A stretch of DNA of 64,000 nucleotides from Hydractinia symbiolongicarpus. Lineage: Eukaryota; Cnidaria; Hydrozoa; Anthoathecata; Hydractiniidae. Every line of letters begins with the position of its first letter. Within the stretch, counting starts at the first letter, position 1. Below the pieces are notes generated by a model. That model saw only the letters and a list, made by a program, of their open reading frames with translations. It did no database searches and was not told where the DNA came from. Location of the stretch: contig NC_079879.1 in the NCBI RefSeq assembly GCF_029227915.1, forward strand, positions 4,032,001 to 4,096,000, written 5' to 3'. The position numbers and the translations under genes are program-made. This document shows positions 13,075 to 25,931 of the stretch, piece by piece.

Positions 13075-13640
13075 CTACATAGGCTCGAACTGATGCTTGG
13101 TAACACATCTCCTTCGATGTAACAATTTCATACACGCTAATACTTGCGAACATTTACAATCTGAATCTTCTTCACATTGTCGAAACAACATTGGACAGTG
13201 ACGCAATGAGTACTTTGTATTTTCCTTTGCCAAAGCAATCTAAAACGAAATTAGGTAGATGTTAATCAGAAATGTGTTTGTTATCGATAACCCCATTACA
13301 CCTCTCCATTATTATGACATTATGATGAAACCACCTATAGACGAACTATCAACGCTGATATTTAATTGCACCTTAATGTCTATATTCCTACATAGCGTTT
13401 ACGTTTTAATAAATGTTACAAGATTGGTAAGAATTAACACTGCAAATTTTATATCTCAAACGGCTTTTCCTTTAAGCAAAATTCAAAACCTTCACAACTT
13501 ACAATAACTTTATCTTTAAACTCATCGACGCCTTTTCCCACATCTTTTTTAAATTTGTTTGTTTTGCGTGCCGGCTGTGTGGAGACATCTGCGATAGCCA
13601 GAAGCAAGAACACTGCACAGGTGCATGTTAACAATTGCAT
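13075..13640 (-). CDS. secreted six-cysteine peptide precursor, two exons
   Basis: Exon 1 is 13640-13503 (46 codons) and ends at a consensus GTAAGT donor (13502-13497). Exon 2 is 13239-13075, preceded by a CGTTTTAG acceptor. The splice is phase 0 and gives a precursor of 100 residues. Residues 1 to about 22 form a clear signal peptide (Met, short polar start, LLL-rich core, small residues near the cleavage site). Next comes a Lys/Arg-rich spacer with dibasic KK sites, then, in exon 2, six cysteines with spacing C-x6-C-x5-C-x-C-x5-C-x8-C and a short basic tail. Six cysteines in about 30 residues suggest a disulfide-rich fold such as a knottin, or a DSDC-containing colipase/dickkopf-like fold. 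No family is assigned. It could be a venom-type, antimicrobial or signalling peptide; the sequence does not decide. A TATA box lies upstream (13729-13722) and AATAAA downstream. Reading through the donor gives a 63-residue frame, considered less likely. Confidence 0.72.
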
Positions 13641-13721
13641 GATTGAAGATATGGAAGATAAAAACTTTTACCTAAGTCAGTCGCCTATACTGTATCAATT
13701 GATAACATATACTGAGAGGGA

Positions 13722-13729
13722 CTTTTATA
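13722..13729 (-). promoter_or_regulatory. TATA box of the six-cysteine peptide gene
   Basis: TATAAAAG on the minus strand, 82-89 bp upstream of the start codon at 13640. Initiation about 30 bp further on (near 13698) would give a 5' UTR of roughly 57 nt. Confidence 0.55.
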
Positions 13730-13799
13730 TGCTATTAATTCTTTTGTTTATAGAACAAAGAGGAGACCAATTGAAGTAATAAGGAAATTTGGCATCAAT

Positions 13800-16700
13800 T
13801 AAGTTGAGTTTTGCGTTATCAAGACACAGGAAGCGAACGATTAGTCATTCCATCATGAACTGAAATAACACTTGAAGTCATTGCTTTGACAACGCATCTA
13901 ATTAAATTAACGTTATTAGGACTGTCAAACAATGCCGATTAACAGTAAGCCCTTTTCGTGATTTCCTTAGCAAGAAGTTTAGCTTGTTTGGTTGGACTTT
14001 TTAATTTTACCAGCAGTACTAAACGAGATATACTCATTCGAGATGTTAAATGAAAGTGATGCATACTAATTGCATAATGAATATAAATAAACATGCATTT
14101 TTGTTTGATAAAGAAAGCAGTTTAATTTTTTAACAGACATGAAATAATTAAAGTACAAAAAAATGGTACAAAAAGAAGTACGAGAGTAACGTATTGAAAT
14201 ATATCAAGCAGTAGGTTTCGTTTCTACCTTCAAGTTATCAACAAATTAAACGGCCCTATTTTACTCCGCATAGCTAAGGTATAAAGAGCAAGCATTCGTC
14301 ATAAAATGTTCATAAACCTTCCGTTTTTCTGAACGCAAAATGTCATAAAATGTTTTACTGCTCTCGCTTAGAATGTGTTTTAACTTTACTTTCATCATTC
14401 AAAGGAAATTTATAATTACAAACAGAAGAGGAGGTGCTAACATATGTAAACAGCTTCCATTGAAATTTAATTTACGGATATTAGCGGCACATCAGAGGAA
14501 CGCAAGAGATTAAGTTCTCTATGCTTCATGATCACTAGGAAGGATGCATCTGAAGTGATTAAGATCGATACACATGTTACCGTTGCCGGCACTTGTTTCC
14601 CAATTTAATTAATGCTACGTTGTGACGTAATGTAGTGTACGTGTCTTGTATATTTACCAAACGACGTATCTGTGAATTTGTAATACTCTGCACTGATAGG
14701 AAACGCACATTCACATATGCTCATTTATTTTTGTCACGCATATGATGTCTCTGGGACAGGAAAGTGACCACAACGCAGGAAAAAGTTTGCAACTCTGCGA
14801 AAGGTTTAAACTCGAACAATCCGCCAAATATATATTTGGCATAAGTTTTAAAAGAAACCAGTTTTCAATGATTTCAAGATTTGTATACCAACAATGAACT
14901 GGAAATATCTGTCATACTCATGTTAGTTTATACTCTTCCTGCTTATGCACTATACGTATTAACATCTTTTATTAAATTCAAGTCATACCGTACTCTCCTA
15001 TTTAAGCATTTTCAGGAATACTCATTCGCGAAAATGTATCCACACGAACCCCTTCTCCCTCCTTGTGCGGAAAAATGCACATGTAATTAAAAACACACTT
15101 TCATCTTAGTAGTTATGTCCACGGCAAAATTAATCTCTTACCATCAACAATTTGCACTAAAACATACAAACAAAGACAGAATCCAATACAAAGTCGCTTC
15201 TGCAGTTATATGCACACGAAGTTTTTGCAAGATGCAGCTTCTTTACTATTTCTTCTTTGATTTTAGATAATGCGTTAATAACAGACTTCAACAACTTTCA
15301 ATATTTTTTTGAATTTATTAAAAATAAATTGCACCGGGAAAGAAATAGTGTTGGTTATAAAAAAATGTCTAATTAATTTAACATCTTCTACACTCCTTAG
15401 CTGTATCGCGAGATACTCATTGATTCATTGACATTAAACAAAACAAGCGCAAACTCATAACATTTGCTGATCTTAGTCAAAATAAAACATGACGAAAATT
15501 GTCGTAGTAAGCAATACCATGAGAGTGGTACACAGTCATTGTTAATTAATAGTTGTCTTGCTCAGTTTGACCTTGATACAGTAGTTCACATCATCCACCT
15601 ACCTAAAGAGAACCACATATCATCCTGATTATATCTTATAACTGCCATGGTGAAGTCCTCGTATTCAACCTTGTTTCTTCTGCAACCCTTTGTAAAAGCA
15701 GTACATTTAAAATTTATGAGGGGCAGCAGTTTAAACTAAAAGTGGAAGAATTCGTAACATTCGTTTCTATTAACCTAGTTCTAAAAAAAAATTGTTATCA
15801 GTGACTGCGGTGAATGTCTTAAAACTGAAATTTTTGAGATGACAATAACGCATAACAATTTGACATGTAAATGTCAAATTTGTTTTTACAGCAATGTAGA
15901 AGCATGTATGATATTAGTTATACGAGTCGCATGTTAATCAGCAGTAAATTGACTTTATATCATTAAATCACATCTCTCCTGTCCCTACGTTGACTATAAT
16001 ACCTCACTTAAATTATGTTAGAAATGATTTTTCAGCAGACGAAAATTACAGATAAAACTGTCTTTAGCATGAATCAGCTTAAAAATATACAACGGACAGT
16101 TTATTTTGCTGAAAAATTTTTACCACTTGTGAAAACGCACCCTAATTAACGCAACTAGTGTAATTAAACACCTTTGCAATCAATTAAGTTAATCCACTTG
16201 GTCGCTAAATTAGTTGGAATTGAATTAAGAAAAAAAGCTTCATTTGTATCATCTTACAGAAATAACTCGTCGTAAAATCTTGATCAAATTAACAGGTCTT
16301 ATTACCATTAGATACTACTACTCAATACCTTGACTCAAGAAATACTGTGTTAAAACTTTTTTTATTTTATCTTTTTCTTATGAATTATATAAAGCAGTTT
16401 GCCACAATCCAGTCCCTGCAATGCAAGCATAATTTATTTGCCTCTGCAAAGTCAAAAATATCCCTGCATAACGACAAGAAGGTAAACGTGATAACATCTC
16501 GCTTAATTTGCAATACAAAGAAAGTTATATCAAAAGGCCAAGTTCCTCTTGCTCCTTTTAGTGGAGCATTAGAATCTGAGGTCAACATAGATTTTAAAGT
16601 TAGGCAAAATTATAAAAATAACAATTTTGCCTCCCCTTTTTAATAAATCGATTGCAACGATTGCTCTGTCTTCGCCAAGATAGTAACGTCACTGGTTAGG

Positions 16701-17484
16701 TAAATCATTGAAACTGGACTTCTCTGTTCTGGTTTAGCTATCTATAAAATGGCGGGAGCACGGCAATAAAACGGAAATATTTTAGATGTGCATTCAGATT
16801 TTGTTTAATGAAAACAATAAATGTAATGTATAACTAGATTTTTGTCAGAACATTATAAAGTTGTGCCCAGCTAATTTCAAAATCTAAGACAGGATTGGAA
16901 AAAGAAAAAATAAGCTTTCCGAACGAATTTTAAATCTGTTTGGTAATTGGTTTATTCATTCTTTTTTATTATTTCCCACGTTGCCATTTCTTTTTGCTCA
17001 TCGTATGCAATTAGTTTTTTCGCTCTTAGCATAATGTGATTTCAGAAGTTACTTGTTTATAACAGAAAAAATGCGCCAATTATTAAGATGGGGATTGACT
17101 AAACTCAGGAATATTACTTCTAAGAAAAAGAAGGGTGAATTTAGCTTCTGAAAATATCACACAAACATGTCAGATAAGGCTGGCTAGTTTTATAAGAAGT
17201 AATAAGAAAAATCTAATTGTGAAAATTTTTCTTATTTAATGCATCTAGCATAATTAAACGCCTTTGCAGTTAATTAAGTTAATCGAGCGATTGAGTAACT
17301 TAGTTGGATTTACAATCCAAGCAATTACTTCTTAGTCTTCATCATTTCACGGAAATAACTTTTAGTTGTAGCTTTAATTAAAGAAATTGGTAACTATAGC
17401 TACGACAATAAGAATTTCAGGCAGGTTGTAGTTAGCCATACTATCTCAACCAAATATTTTAATAATACTGGAAGCAAATTAAGA
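13800..17484. other. non-coding stretch with a diverged dispersed repeat pair
   Basis: No gene recognised. A block near 16140-16300 and another near 17235-17390 share TAATTAAACxCCTTTGCA, AATTAAGTTAATC, a TTAGTTGGA motif and GAAATAACT in the same order, so they are diverged copies of one repeat about 1.1 kb apart. Frames at 16347-16643 (plus) and 16588-16385 (minus) overlap each other and match no family I know. A 10-bp-arm hairpin lies at 15857-15880. Confidence 0.4.
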
Positions 17485-17542
17485 ACAATTGATATTTTAT
17501 TACTGATATGTCAACAATTGATATTTTATTACTGATATGTCT
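17485..17542. repeat. 29-bp perfect tandem duplication
   Basis: The string beginning ACAATTGATATTTTATTACT is repeated twice head to tail with a 29 bp period. The second copy sits at the start of an 82-codon open frame (17508-17756) with no recognisable product. Confidence 0.85.
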
Positions 17543-18365
17543 GTTAGCCAAATTGGTGCCATTTCATTTGTGTTTTAACGCTTGCGCCATAAAATCGTAC
17601 CAGCATGGATTCAGTGATAATCTTTCAATATTACTGGGTTCGGCCGCGTTTAAGGGTGAAATTATTGACGGAGGGAACATTTGGAATGGAATCAAACCTA
17701 ATAATTGTTATAAAAGTAACCTCTCGAAAACAAAAATAATATTTTTTCAAACGTAGAACGAATTAGATAGTTATAACTTCCTTACCACTTAGCGCTCGCA
17801 ACACAAGCTGAAGAAGTGAAAGTAGCTTCAAAGACAACATTTCCAGAGGCACCATTTCGGTTGTGTGTCATGCTGTGAAGCGTTTTGTTCCACCATTAAG
17901 ACGAATTAGGGAAATATTATTGGAGCACAAGTCTGCAACACTGCTGAAGAAGTAAACACAGTTTCAGTGTGTTTACTCTGGTACAAATCTGTGCCTCTAA
18001 ACATGCACAGGTTAAACCACAATGACTTACTAATATATCTTCATTTTTGAAAATTACTTAAACACAACTTAGAAAACTGAATTTTTTCACTAACTGAAAC
18101 TATTGGCAAGAAAGATAAAAGGAACATCGAAATTAGGCGCCTTTTCCACAATCATATTGTTCAAAACATAGTACGATTCCTTAAACGTGGCGTACTCGCC
18201 AGGCTAAAATTTTGTTCAGAAATTAGAAACGAATTAGGCCATTTTTCCTGTTGTACAAATTAGCGATTTGAACAATCGCTGGGCCGATCAATGCAGCTTG
18301 GAAAGTCACATCTCATTAAAATTTCTGACAACACCAGTCCGTTGTTGTTGCAACATTTGCAGTAG

Positions 18366-19092
18366 ACTGTTGAAAGTTAGTTGTAAAAAGTTGGTTGTAC
18401 AAAGTTAGTTGTACAAAATTGGTTGTACAAAGTTGGTTGTACAATGTTGGTTGTACAATGTAGGCTGTGCAATGTAGACTATACAAATTAAGGTGTACAA
18501 GGTAGGTTGTACAAAGTTGGTTGTACAAAGTAGGTTGTACAAAGTTGGTTGTACAAAGTAGGTTGTACAAAGTTAGTTATACAAGGTTGATTGTACAAAG
18601 TAGGTTGTACAAAGTTGGTTGTCAAAGCTGGTTGCACAACGGTGGTTGTATAATGTAGGCTGAAGAAAGTTGGTTGTATAAAGTAGGTTGTACAAAGTGG
18701 GTTGTACAAAGTGGGTTGTACAAAGTGGGTTGTACAAAGTTCGTTGTACAAAGTTCGTTTTACAATGTAGACTAAAGAATATTAGTTGTACTAAGTTGGT
18801 TGTAAAAAAATGGTTGTACAAAGTTGGTTGAACTAATTAGACCGAAGAAGGAAGACTGAGGAAAGTTGGATGTATAAAGTAGGTTGTACAAAGTTGGTTG
18901 TACAATGTAGACTGAGGAAAGTAGGTTGTACAAAGTTGGTTGTACAATGTAGACTGAGGAAAGTTGGTTGTACAAAGTAGGTTGTACAAAGTAGACTGTA
19001 CAAATTAACGTGCACAAAGTAGGTTGTACGAAGGCGGTTGTACAATGTAGGTTGTACAAAGTGGTTTGTACAAAGTTGGTTGTACAATGTGA
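18366..19092. repeat. 14-bp minisatellite array
   Basis: About 50 head-to-tail copies of a 14-bp unit, consensus GTTGGTTGTACAAA with variants (AGTAGG, GTAGACT, GTTAGT). Because 14 is not a multiple of 3, every reverse frame is open and reads as a 14-residue periodic peptide around YNQLCTTNFVQP. This explains the overlapping minus-strand frames from 18316 to 19087, none of which is regarded as a gene. Confidence 0.95.
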
Positions 19093-19889
19093 GTCAGAAA
19101 AGCTAGAATGACAAAAAAATATTATACTCTTGTTGTCTCCCCACAGCCAATACCCAGCATTATCGTACTGACATATTTTTCAGAAAATATGTGTCGCATT
19201 TCGGGGAAGATGCGTCGTATTTCGGAGAAGATATCTTGCCCTTGTCGGCCACCGTGCATGACTCTAACACCAGATATTCCTGACTTCTGTCTAAGTTACC
19301 CATCTGAAATTTCCAAGGGGTTAGGCAGTCACTCCTAACTATAAATATGCAACAAATGTCTTGTTCAACTAGTGAAGAAAAATACATAGTGACTAATAGC
19401 TTCGTATATTGAAATATAAAACTTATTAGCTAACTACCTAGCTAGCTAACTAAAATAGCTTTAATAAGATAAAAACTGCTTTTGTTTGCTAATTTGTTCG
19501 CACAAAACATTGACCAAATCCAACATTGGGTAGTGCATTGAACAATAACCATGTCTTTTCATCCTCTTTATCATGTTGTAGTCGTATCAAGACAAATTAT
19601 TTCCTGCATTGACATCAACTAGATGCTTACAATAGTTTCAGTACTCTTCTTTTTAGCTTGTAAAGCGAGGATTAAATTCATCATTATTCTCACTCATTGT
19701 AGACTGTTTAGCTAATTAAATAAAATTAAGTTCAAGTAAAATAAAGTTCAACTGCAACTTCAACACATCACGCTATTTTGTTCGAAGAGCATGTGTACAA
19801 ATGGCCTGTACAATTTAGGGAAATCTTGTACATTTCTGGAAAAAAAACTCAATTTATCAAGGAATTTATGATCAACATTTTACAAAGTT

Positions 19890-20545
19890 TTACGCTGTAT
19901 GGAACAGCTTCAACAATGCATCACATTCACTTCGAATTATACTACTCACAACCTGATTCCAATTCATCCTTGCTTGACATAATTCCTTGAACATAAGTTT
20001 CAACTGTAATACGATGGAACAAATATAACCTAAAGGATCAAAAATTGTGACATTGGGCTTTAATATGTTTTTCTTAGTATAGTCAGTATCCATTCACGTA
20101 ATTTAAATACAAACTGATCATTTTCAATGTCCCAACTAACGACTAACACCTACACATCACTGTAGTTCCCAACTTTTCCCAACTACATCGTGTCTTCAAA
20201 CAATTTTCATTTTTCCTAATACGTTCCCTCAATTCCTTAGAGATCACTTCCCACTACCGCAAATTAAAACATCCTTGCAATAAATAATTCTTCGTGGCCA
20301 CATAAAATTCGTACCCAGTCTTCGCGTTATTAGCACTGGTTGTTGATTCATCAACATACATGTCCTCCAAAAGTTGTGATAAATATTCTACAAGAGTCCC
20401 AATTTTTATATGTTCTTGTATGTGCTCCGACAATTCCCACTCAACAAAAAAGGACTACTGGTCAACCCAAACACTACTCGGGTAAAACGTAACATTCGTT
20501 CGCCCGTCATGTTTTTAATGTCCTTGAACCATAAACAAGAAAACC
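19890..20545 (-). pseudogene. BEL/Pao retrotransposon pol fragment (reverse transcriptase to RNase H junction)
   Basis: Minus-strand translation shows RT pieces in the right order: SCLWFKDIKNMTGERMLRF and VVFGLTSSPFLL (about 20535-20440); after a frameshift LLEDMYVDESTTSANNA, which is the YVDD-type catalytic motif with E in place of the second D (about 20370-20320); GCFNLR-WEVISKELRERI (about 20290-20230); and, after another shift, TIFDPLGYICSIVLQLKLMF (about 20065-20005). FDPLG...F(K)ELC is characteristic of BEL/Pao pol. Internal stops and shifts make it a pseudogene. A BEL gag/protease fragment lies on the same strand at 25932-26944. Confidence 0.72.
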
Positions 20546-21799
20546 TGTCGGTTTGAACGCACTATCCAATCAAAATAAATCAGTTACAAAATGGTTAAAA
20601 TCTGCTTATGCAAGAAAATGGGACAGCTTAAACACACACAATTGCCAGAAGGCTATTCTGACCTTCTGTCAGTTAAAGCAAAAAGGTTTTCAAATATCTA
20701 CGCTTTTGTGGAAATGTTCTATTATAAGGGGTAGAAGTAGTACTTGCATATAGAGGGTGATGTCGATTAAAAAAACACTGTATATAAAGAACTTTTACTA
20801 TAAAAAAATATCAGTAATACTTTTTTATTTATTTTCTTTTAATAAATTGTTTCAATAACCATGAATAACAAAAGAATACACAATTAACTATATATATAAG
20901 TCTCTATAATAATAGCCGTATTTTGTCTGTTTAAAAGGGTTATCGATTTTCCTTTGATCTTTCCGCGAACGTTTAGAAACCAGGGGGTTATTTAATCGCA
21001 AATCTTATTATTAATTGAAATAAATTTAAATATTAATTTATTTCTGTGATTAGTTTAATTACTTTAACTTATTACCATCAATAAGAAAAATAAATTTAGT
21101 GATAAAAATGAATGCATTATTTTAATACGCCACTTTTAATAATAATTACCGCCGTGACCTCAATCGCCGTTTTCGCTCAGGAGGTACAGAAAACAAATGG
21201 GACAATTTACTGACAGTTTTACTGACTTTGTTTTGACCCCTCGCACATAATACACTAATCAAAACGCTTGATTCTTTGAAAAACCAATCCAAGACATTCT
21301 AGGCCTGGGCAAACGAAGAAACATGAGGACCGAAACATGATGGCCATTTTAGTTTTTAAAGTAATGGTGGTCAGTGCTGTTTGTAAGTCTGTTTCACCTT
21401 TTTGTCTTCTATAAGCTTTTTATTTTTGTAACATTGGTTTTTTTATGTTCTAAAATGTTAAGATAAATATATTGTCACGTTTTTTAGCTACGTACATATC
21501 TTAAACGCACTAGTTTTAGGAGTTTTGGCTAGGAACGAAAGTTCTGTTAGCTAATAACCTTACTTTTTTTACTAATTTTGTTTGGTATAGGAGGTTTTTC
21601 TCCAACCTAACATTTTTTTTATGTCGAGGATGTAGCCACTTAGCTGGCTCACATATTTCCGTAAAAAAGTGAGGGTATAAAAATTCAGTTTGGTTAATAT
21701 GGCAATATTCTCAGCAATAAATCATATGCCAAATGCAGTTTAGCTACATCTTTAATTTTTTTCCTTAAAACTTTTTTTGCAAATAAAATAGCTGAGCAA

Positions 21800-22455
21800 T
21801 TGCTTTAGTTGGAGGGGTAAAGACAGGCTGTTTCCTGTGTTGTCATTTTAACCGAAGTTGATAAAGTTTTTTTGGAAAAACGTACTGTTCAAGTCTGTTT
21901 AACTGTACTAAGTGGTTAGGTCAGTGTTAACAATAGCCTGTTTTTTGGAAAAGGCTGTTACGCCTATGCGGGTCACCCCACCGTGACAATTAATTTTTAA
22001 ACTTTCTCGGGAATCACGCCTGTACAAATGTGCAACAATGTTTACCTGGACTAACCGCTTAGCCCTGTGCAAGAAGCGAAGGACTGTTTCTTGTGTTTTC
22101 ATTTAAAAAGAGTGTACAAGAAAGATTTTTTAAAAGGGTATTATCCTTATACACCTGTGTAACACCGTTTAACTATACTAAGCGCTCAGTCCGGTGTCAC
22201 GATTAATTTTTTAACTTTTACAAAAACTTATTCCGCAAAATAAAATAATATTGACCTATTGTTTTTGCTATGACGGAGTCACAACGGTTGTAAACTGTGT
22301 TTTTATTTCAGCATTTGTTGCGGAAAGTTATTTTTTGAAAAATATGTTACAGTCGCGACACTATAATGGTGCGTGCGCTTCACTTGATTTACAATATACT
22401 GCATACCTGTACTAAAGCGCTCCACCTGACTGTGTGGCACAGTTTGCAGTTCTTT
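21800..22455. repeat. dispersed repeat family B, copy 2
   Basis: Carries the family B landmarks: TGTTTAACTGTACTAAG, CAGTGTTAACAATAGCCTG, AAAGGCTGTTACGCCTATGCG, then a second half with TTTTTGCTATGACGGAGT and CATACCTGTACTAAAGCGCT. It is inverted relative to 10575-10900 and in the same orientation as 56440-56900. Confidence 0.65.
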
Positions 22456-22880
22456 TTCTGGATAACTAGGGACCACCTGGGACCAATTTGGGTAATTCTC
22501 CAGGCCTGGGTCCCCAAATCCGTTTTGGAATGAACGGGTTTATGACGTCATCAAAAAACCTTTAAACCACAATATTTCCGTAACGGTTGGTCAAAAGTAC
22601 ATGATCCTATACATTTTCTTGATCAGCGTTTCAAGAGCTATAACATGAAGGCAACAGGTATATAAATTTCGAAAAAATAATTTTCTGTACTTTTATTAGG
22701 GACTAATTTTTTGTCATCAAAATTTAAATGACGCTTTCTTTTTATTTTTATCTTGCCCCAGTGGATTTTTCCACGGGCACTATCGACTATATATAATAAA
22801 AACAAAGATACAACACCGGGTATGCGAAAAATTGAATCCTGTAAAACCCAATAGACAAGTCCTGTTTGTACCATCAGCAC
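22456..22880. repeat. dispersed repeat family A
   Basis: Shares ACTAGGGACCACCTGGGACC, TGGGTAA, a GAACGGGTTTATGACGTCATC segment, ATCCTATACATTTTCTTGATC, AGCGTTTCAAG and TTCCACGGGC with copies at about 28450-28900 and 62280-62700 (inverted), 30160-30220 (partial) and 11990-12430. It directly abuts a family B copy, so A and B may be parts of one longer element. The minus frame at 22638-22880 lies inside it and is not regarded as a gene. Confidence 0.6.
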
Positions 22881-23323
22881 ATCATATTACTACAATTTTA
22901 AGTAACAAATTTGGAAATGAGAAAAAAATATCACTTATGTAAGGTAAGAAATTTATAAAACGTAGCAGCTTGGATGTGATTCTCAAAATCTTCACAAACA
23001 TATCGGAATAGAAGTAACATCAGGAAAAAAAGTACAGGTACTTCGGACTTCAATCCTGAAAAATTGTGTTATTTAATACAACAATAAACGTTAAAACTGA
23101 CAAAATGGAGCTGACAGTTATTCTCATAAATCTCTATAACAATATTAATGTAAATAATTAATATATATACATAAAATATATTAGGCAACCACATTGTTTT
23201 TCTTTCTTACATTTATTGCATTCCTTGAAAGTGAAAAAAATATATGTCCTCTACCATTCTTTCATTACTCCAACAATGATCTGGTAACTCATCTCTCTAC
23301 TTAACTTCATGGTTTTTAGCGAA

Positions 23324-23801
23324 GGTGCCGATCAGCCGCAAACCCACGCATATATAACGGCGAGCTCCGGCTACTTTTCGAATAAAATTGATGGATCTTT
23401 GCCGAAACCGCCCGATCTTTCCCGAACACGCCCGAACTCGTTCGGAGCATTCCCGAAATGCAACACCTTGTAACATAAACATGGCGGGCGACAGTTGAAA
23501 GCATGCGCTTGAAGAAAAAGGAGTTAATAAAGTTGATGCATAAGTTATTTACCAAGTAAATACCATCAAAAACAGTTCTTTTAAGCACTTCGCCACCACA
23601 TAATTATTCATTTTAATTTTTATACTTTTTTAAATAATTTGTGGTGAATCATTGAGTGTTTTTGTGGTGAATCTTTTTTTTGTTCGGACATTGTTCAGTT
23701 CTATATGAGTTTTTTCAGGCGAATACCTAATTTTTTTTCAAAACGTCGAACTCACCAGAAAACGCCCGCACTTTTCACGGTGTATGCATCTTATCGGCAC
23801 C
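23324..23801. mobile_element. candidate MITE, 478 bp, with GGTGCCGAT inverted ends
   Basis: Starts GGTGCCGATCAGCC and ends in a string whose reverse complement is GGTGCCGATAAGATGC, giving about 9 perfect terminal bases plus scattered matches. The interior is more GC-rich than its surroundings, with clustered CCCGAA and CGCCCG motifs. No obvious target site duplication was seen, so the call is tentative. Confidence 0.35.
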
Positions 23802-25931
23802 ATCGTGGTTTTTATTCCATAAAATAACTTTGCAAAAATGCAAGTAAACAAAGTGGAAATTTTTCCCGGTTGAACAAAAGATGAATTAGCTAAAACGTCC
23901 TAATTTCGTGATTTACGTCCTAATCCTGTGATGTGTTATGTTTTTCAATGTGAGATACGGCTAGGCTCTACATATACATACTGAATAATATAAAACCTCC
24001 AACGCAGCTTATTTCTCTTCGATTTAAAAAATCTTAACAACATAACAAATTCAAAATTCTGGACTTCATTGGCGATAAATTTGTGATGTAACCAATGATA
24101 TTGTTGTCTATAAAAAAAGTGAAACCTTGTGTTTACAATTATATTTGATTGATGTCAAGACTTTTGGGGTGAAGAATCATTTGAAATGACAAATTTCAAG
24201 ATGATCGTATCATCATAATGGAGATACAAAATCATTAGCAAACAGAATAAAATGGAATAAAAAAGAGAATGAATTTGCAGAACGTACCTAATTTAGCTAT
24301 AGCTAGCTATAAGTTCGTTATAATTGATGCAATCAATATGTTTTAAGCTCCAAAATGCTATTAAATCAATGTAAAACCATATTTGAAAGACTAAGATAAG
24401 GACTAAATACATACATTAAAATCCACGACAAGTAACCAGTAACCATCCAACATCCAACATATGTGGGATAAGACTCATAATAATGCAGAAAAATCAGTTA
24501 AAATTTTGTACGGAAAGCGAAATATGATCCTTTTGCACAAAAATGAATTAACGGCGCGCCATTAAGCAAGTTTTTGTTTCTGAAGTTTCGTGTCTAAACA
24601 CTAGCCATCTAAGGTGTGAGTCGGTAACTTGTACAGGAATATGAAATACGTTTATCTTAAGGTAGACTTAACTACACTATAATAAATGCAACATTATGAG
24701 GACTAGATATTAAGACATTCTTTTAAAAATCAATGTCAACCCGCTTTATAAATAACATTTTTTACCGCCTCGGCTAGTTTCTTATGTAATCTGGCACATG
24801 AATTGGCTCCGCGTAAAATATTCTCCAATGTGTTCATTTTTTATTCCGAGACCAAGAAAGGCTAAACTTAACACACATTCGATCGTAGTAGTTGCCGTAG
24901 TTGTGGTGGAGATTTTAGCTTATTCCTTAAGGATACGGAGTTAAAAATTTTCCAAATTTTTTTTTTACGGATATAACGTCTATGCTAAGTTTCCAATAAG
25001 TTTTAGAAAAAATATATTAGAAAAGTGTTATATTGGTGGGATAAAACAGGGAAAATGTATTTCTTCATAACATTATTTTTGTTCTTCCTCCAATGAGTCA
25101 CGAATTTAATTTCTTTTAAACACCAACGCTCTGTATTGAAATTAAAGGCTTTATATTTTTAGAAATATAATTCACCGTGTGCACTATTATTAACAAGCTA
25201 TGAATTACTCTGAATTTTTAAAGCAATGTGATGTTATACTGGTGAAAGGCATAATTTAATCTTTTACATGCTGCTTTTTTAATATTTATTTTTTCATTAT
25301 CATTGTTTTACTTGTACGTTCAGAACCCATTTTTTTATCAATATAAATTTTTAACTTACGTGGATTCTATACCGAAAATGTTTCGACTCATTAATTATTA
25401 ATAAGGTTAAAATTCCAATGCCACACTTTTGCACAGGTATCAAAAGAAATGTTGAGTCTTTTTTTCTCAAAACAAGAAATTCGGCCGATACATTGCCTGT
25501 GTTTGCGTTGGTAACTCCCCTCCATTTCCCTGAAAACTAACGAAACAATTTTTTTTGAAACAGTTACACGTCTGGCTACAAATTCTAGCTTTTTTATTTT
25601 GAAATTTGGATAATTATCGAGTTATCGACGAATGATTTATCAAACGAGGTAAATTCGTGAATTGATGTAGTATTTTTAGACAAAATGCATTATAACTTGA
25701 AAATGAACAATTTTTCTGAAAAGATGTAATAAGATATTGTAGAGCTAAATAAGAGCAACACAACGAGTTATTTTTAAACGAAAAAAAATTGATGGAGGGG
25801 AGTTACCAAAGCGTTAACAAAGGTGTTTTTTCTTTGAATTTTTTTTTCTCTATTTCAGTTTTTTTTAAGAATTTATTTTCTTTTACTCTCGCAGGTAATT
25901 TATCAACGTTTTATAATATATAAAAATGTTT
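23802..25931. other. non-coding AT-rich stretch
   Basis: No recognised gene, exon or mobile-element protein on either strand. An AscI-type GGCGCGCC octamer at about 24554 is unremarkable by itself. Confidence 0.45.

Noticed and set aside
13555-13779. 74-codon plus-strand ORF
   Set aside because: It overlaps the signal-peptide exon and TATA box of the minus-strand six-cysteine gene and has no features of its own.
18316-19087. Several overlapping minus-strand ORFs encoding YNQLCTTNFVQP-type repeats
   Set aside because: They are different frames of the same 14-bp minisatellite; no frame is preferred and there is no start or domain.
18366-19092. CRISPR-like array
   Set aside because: Units are contiguous 14-mers without unique spacers, in an animal-type genome.
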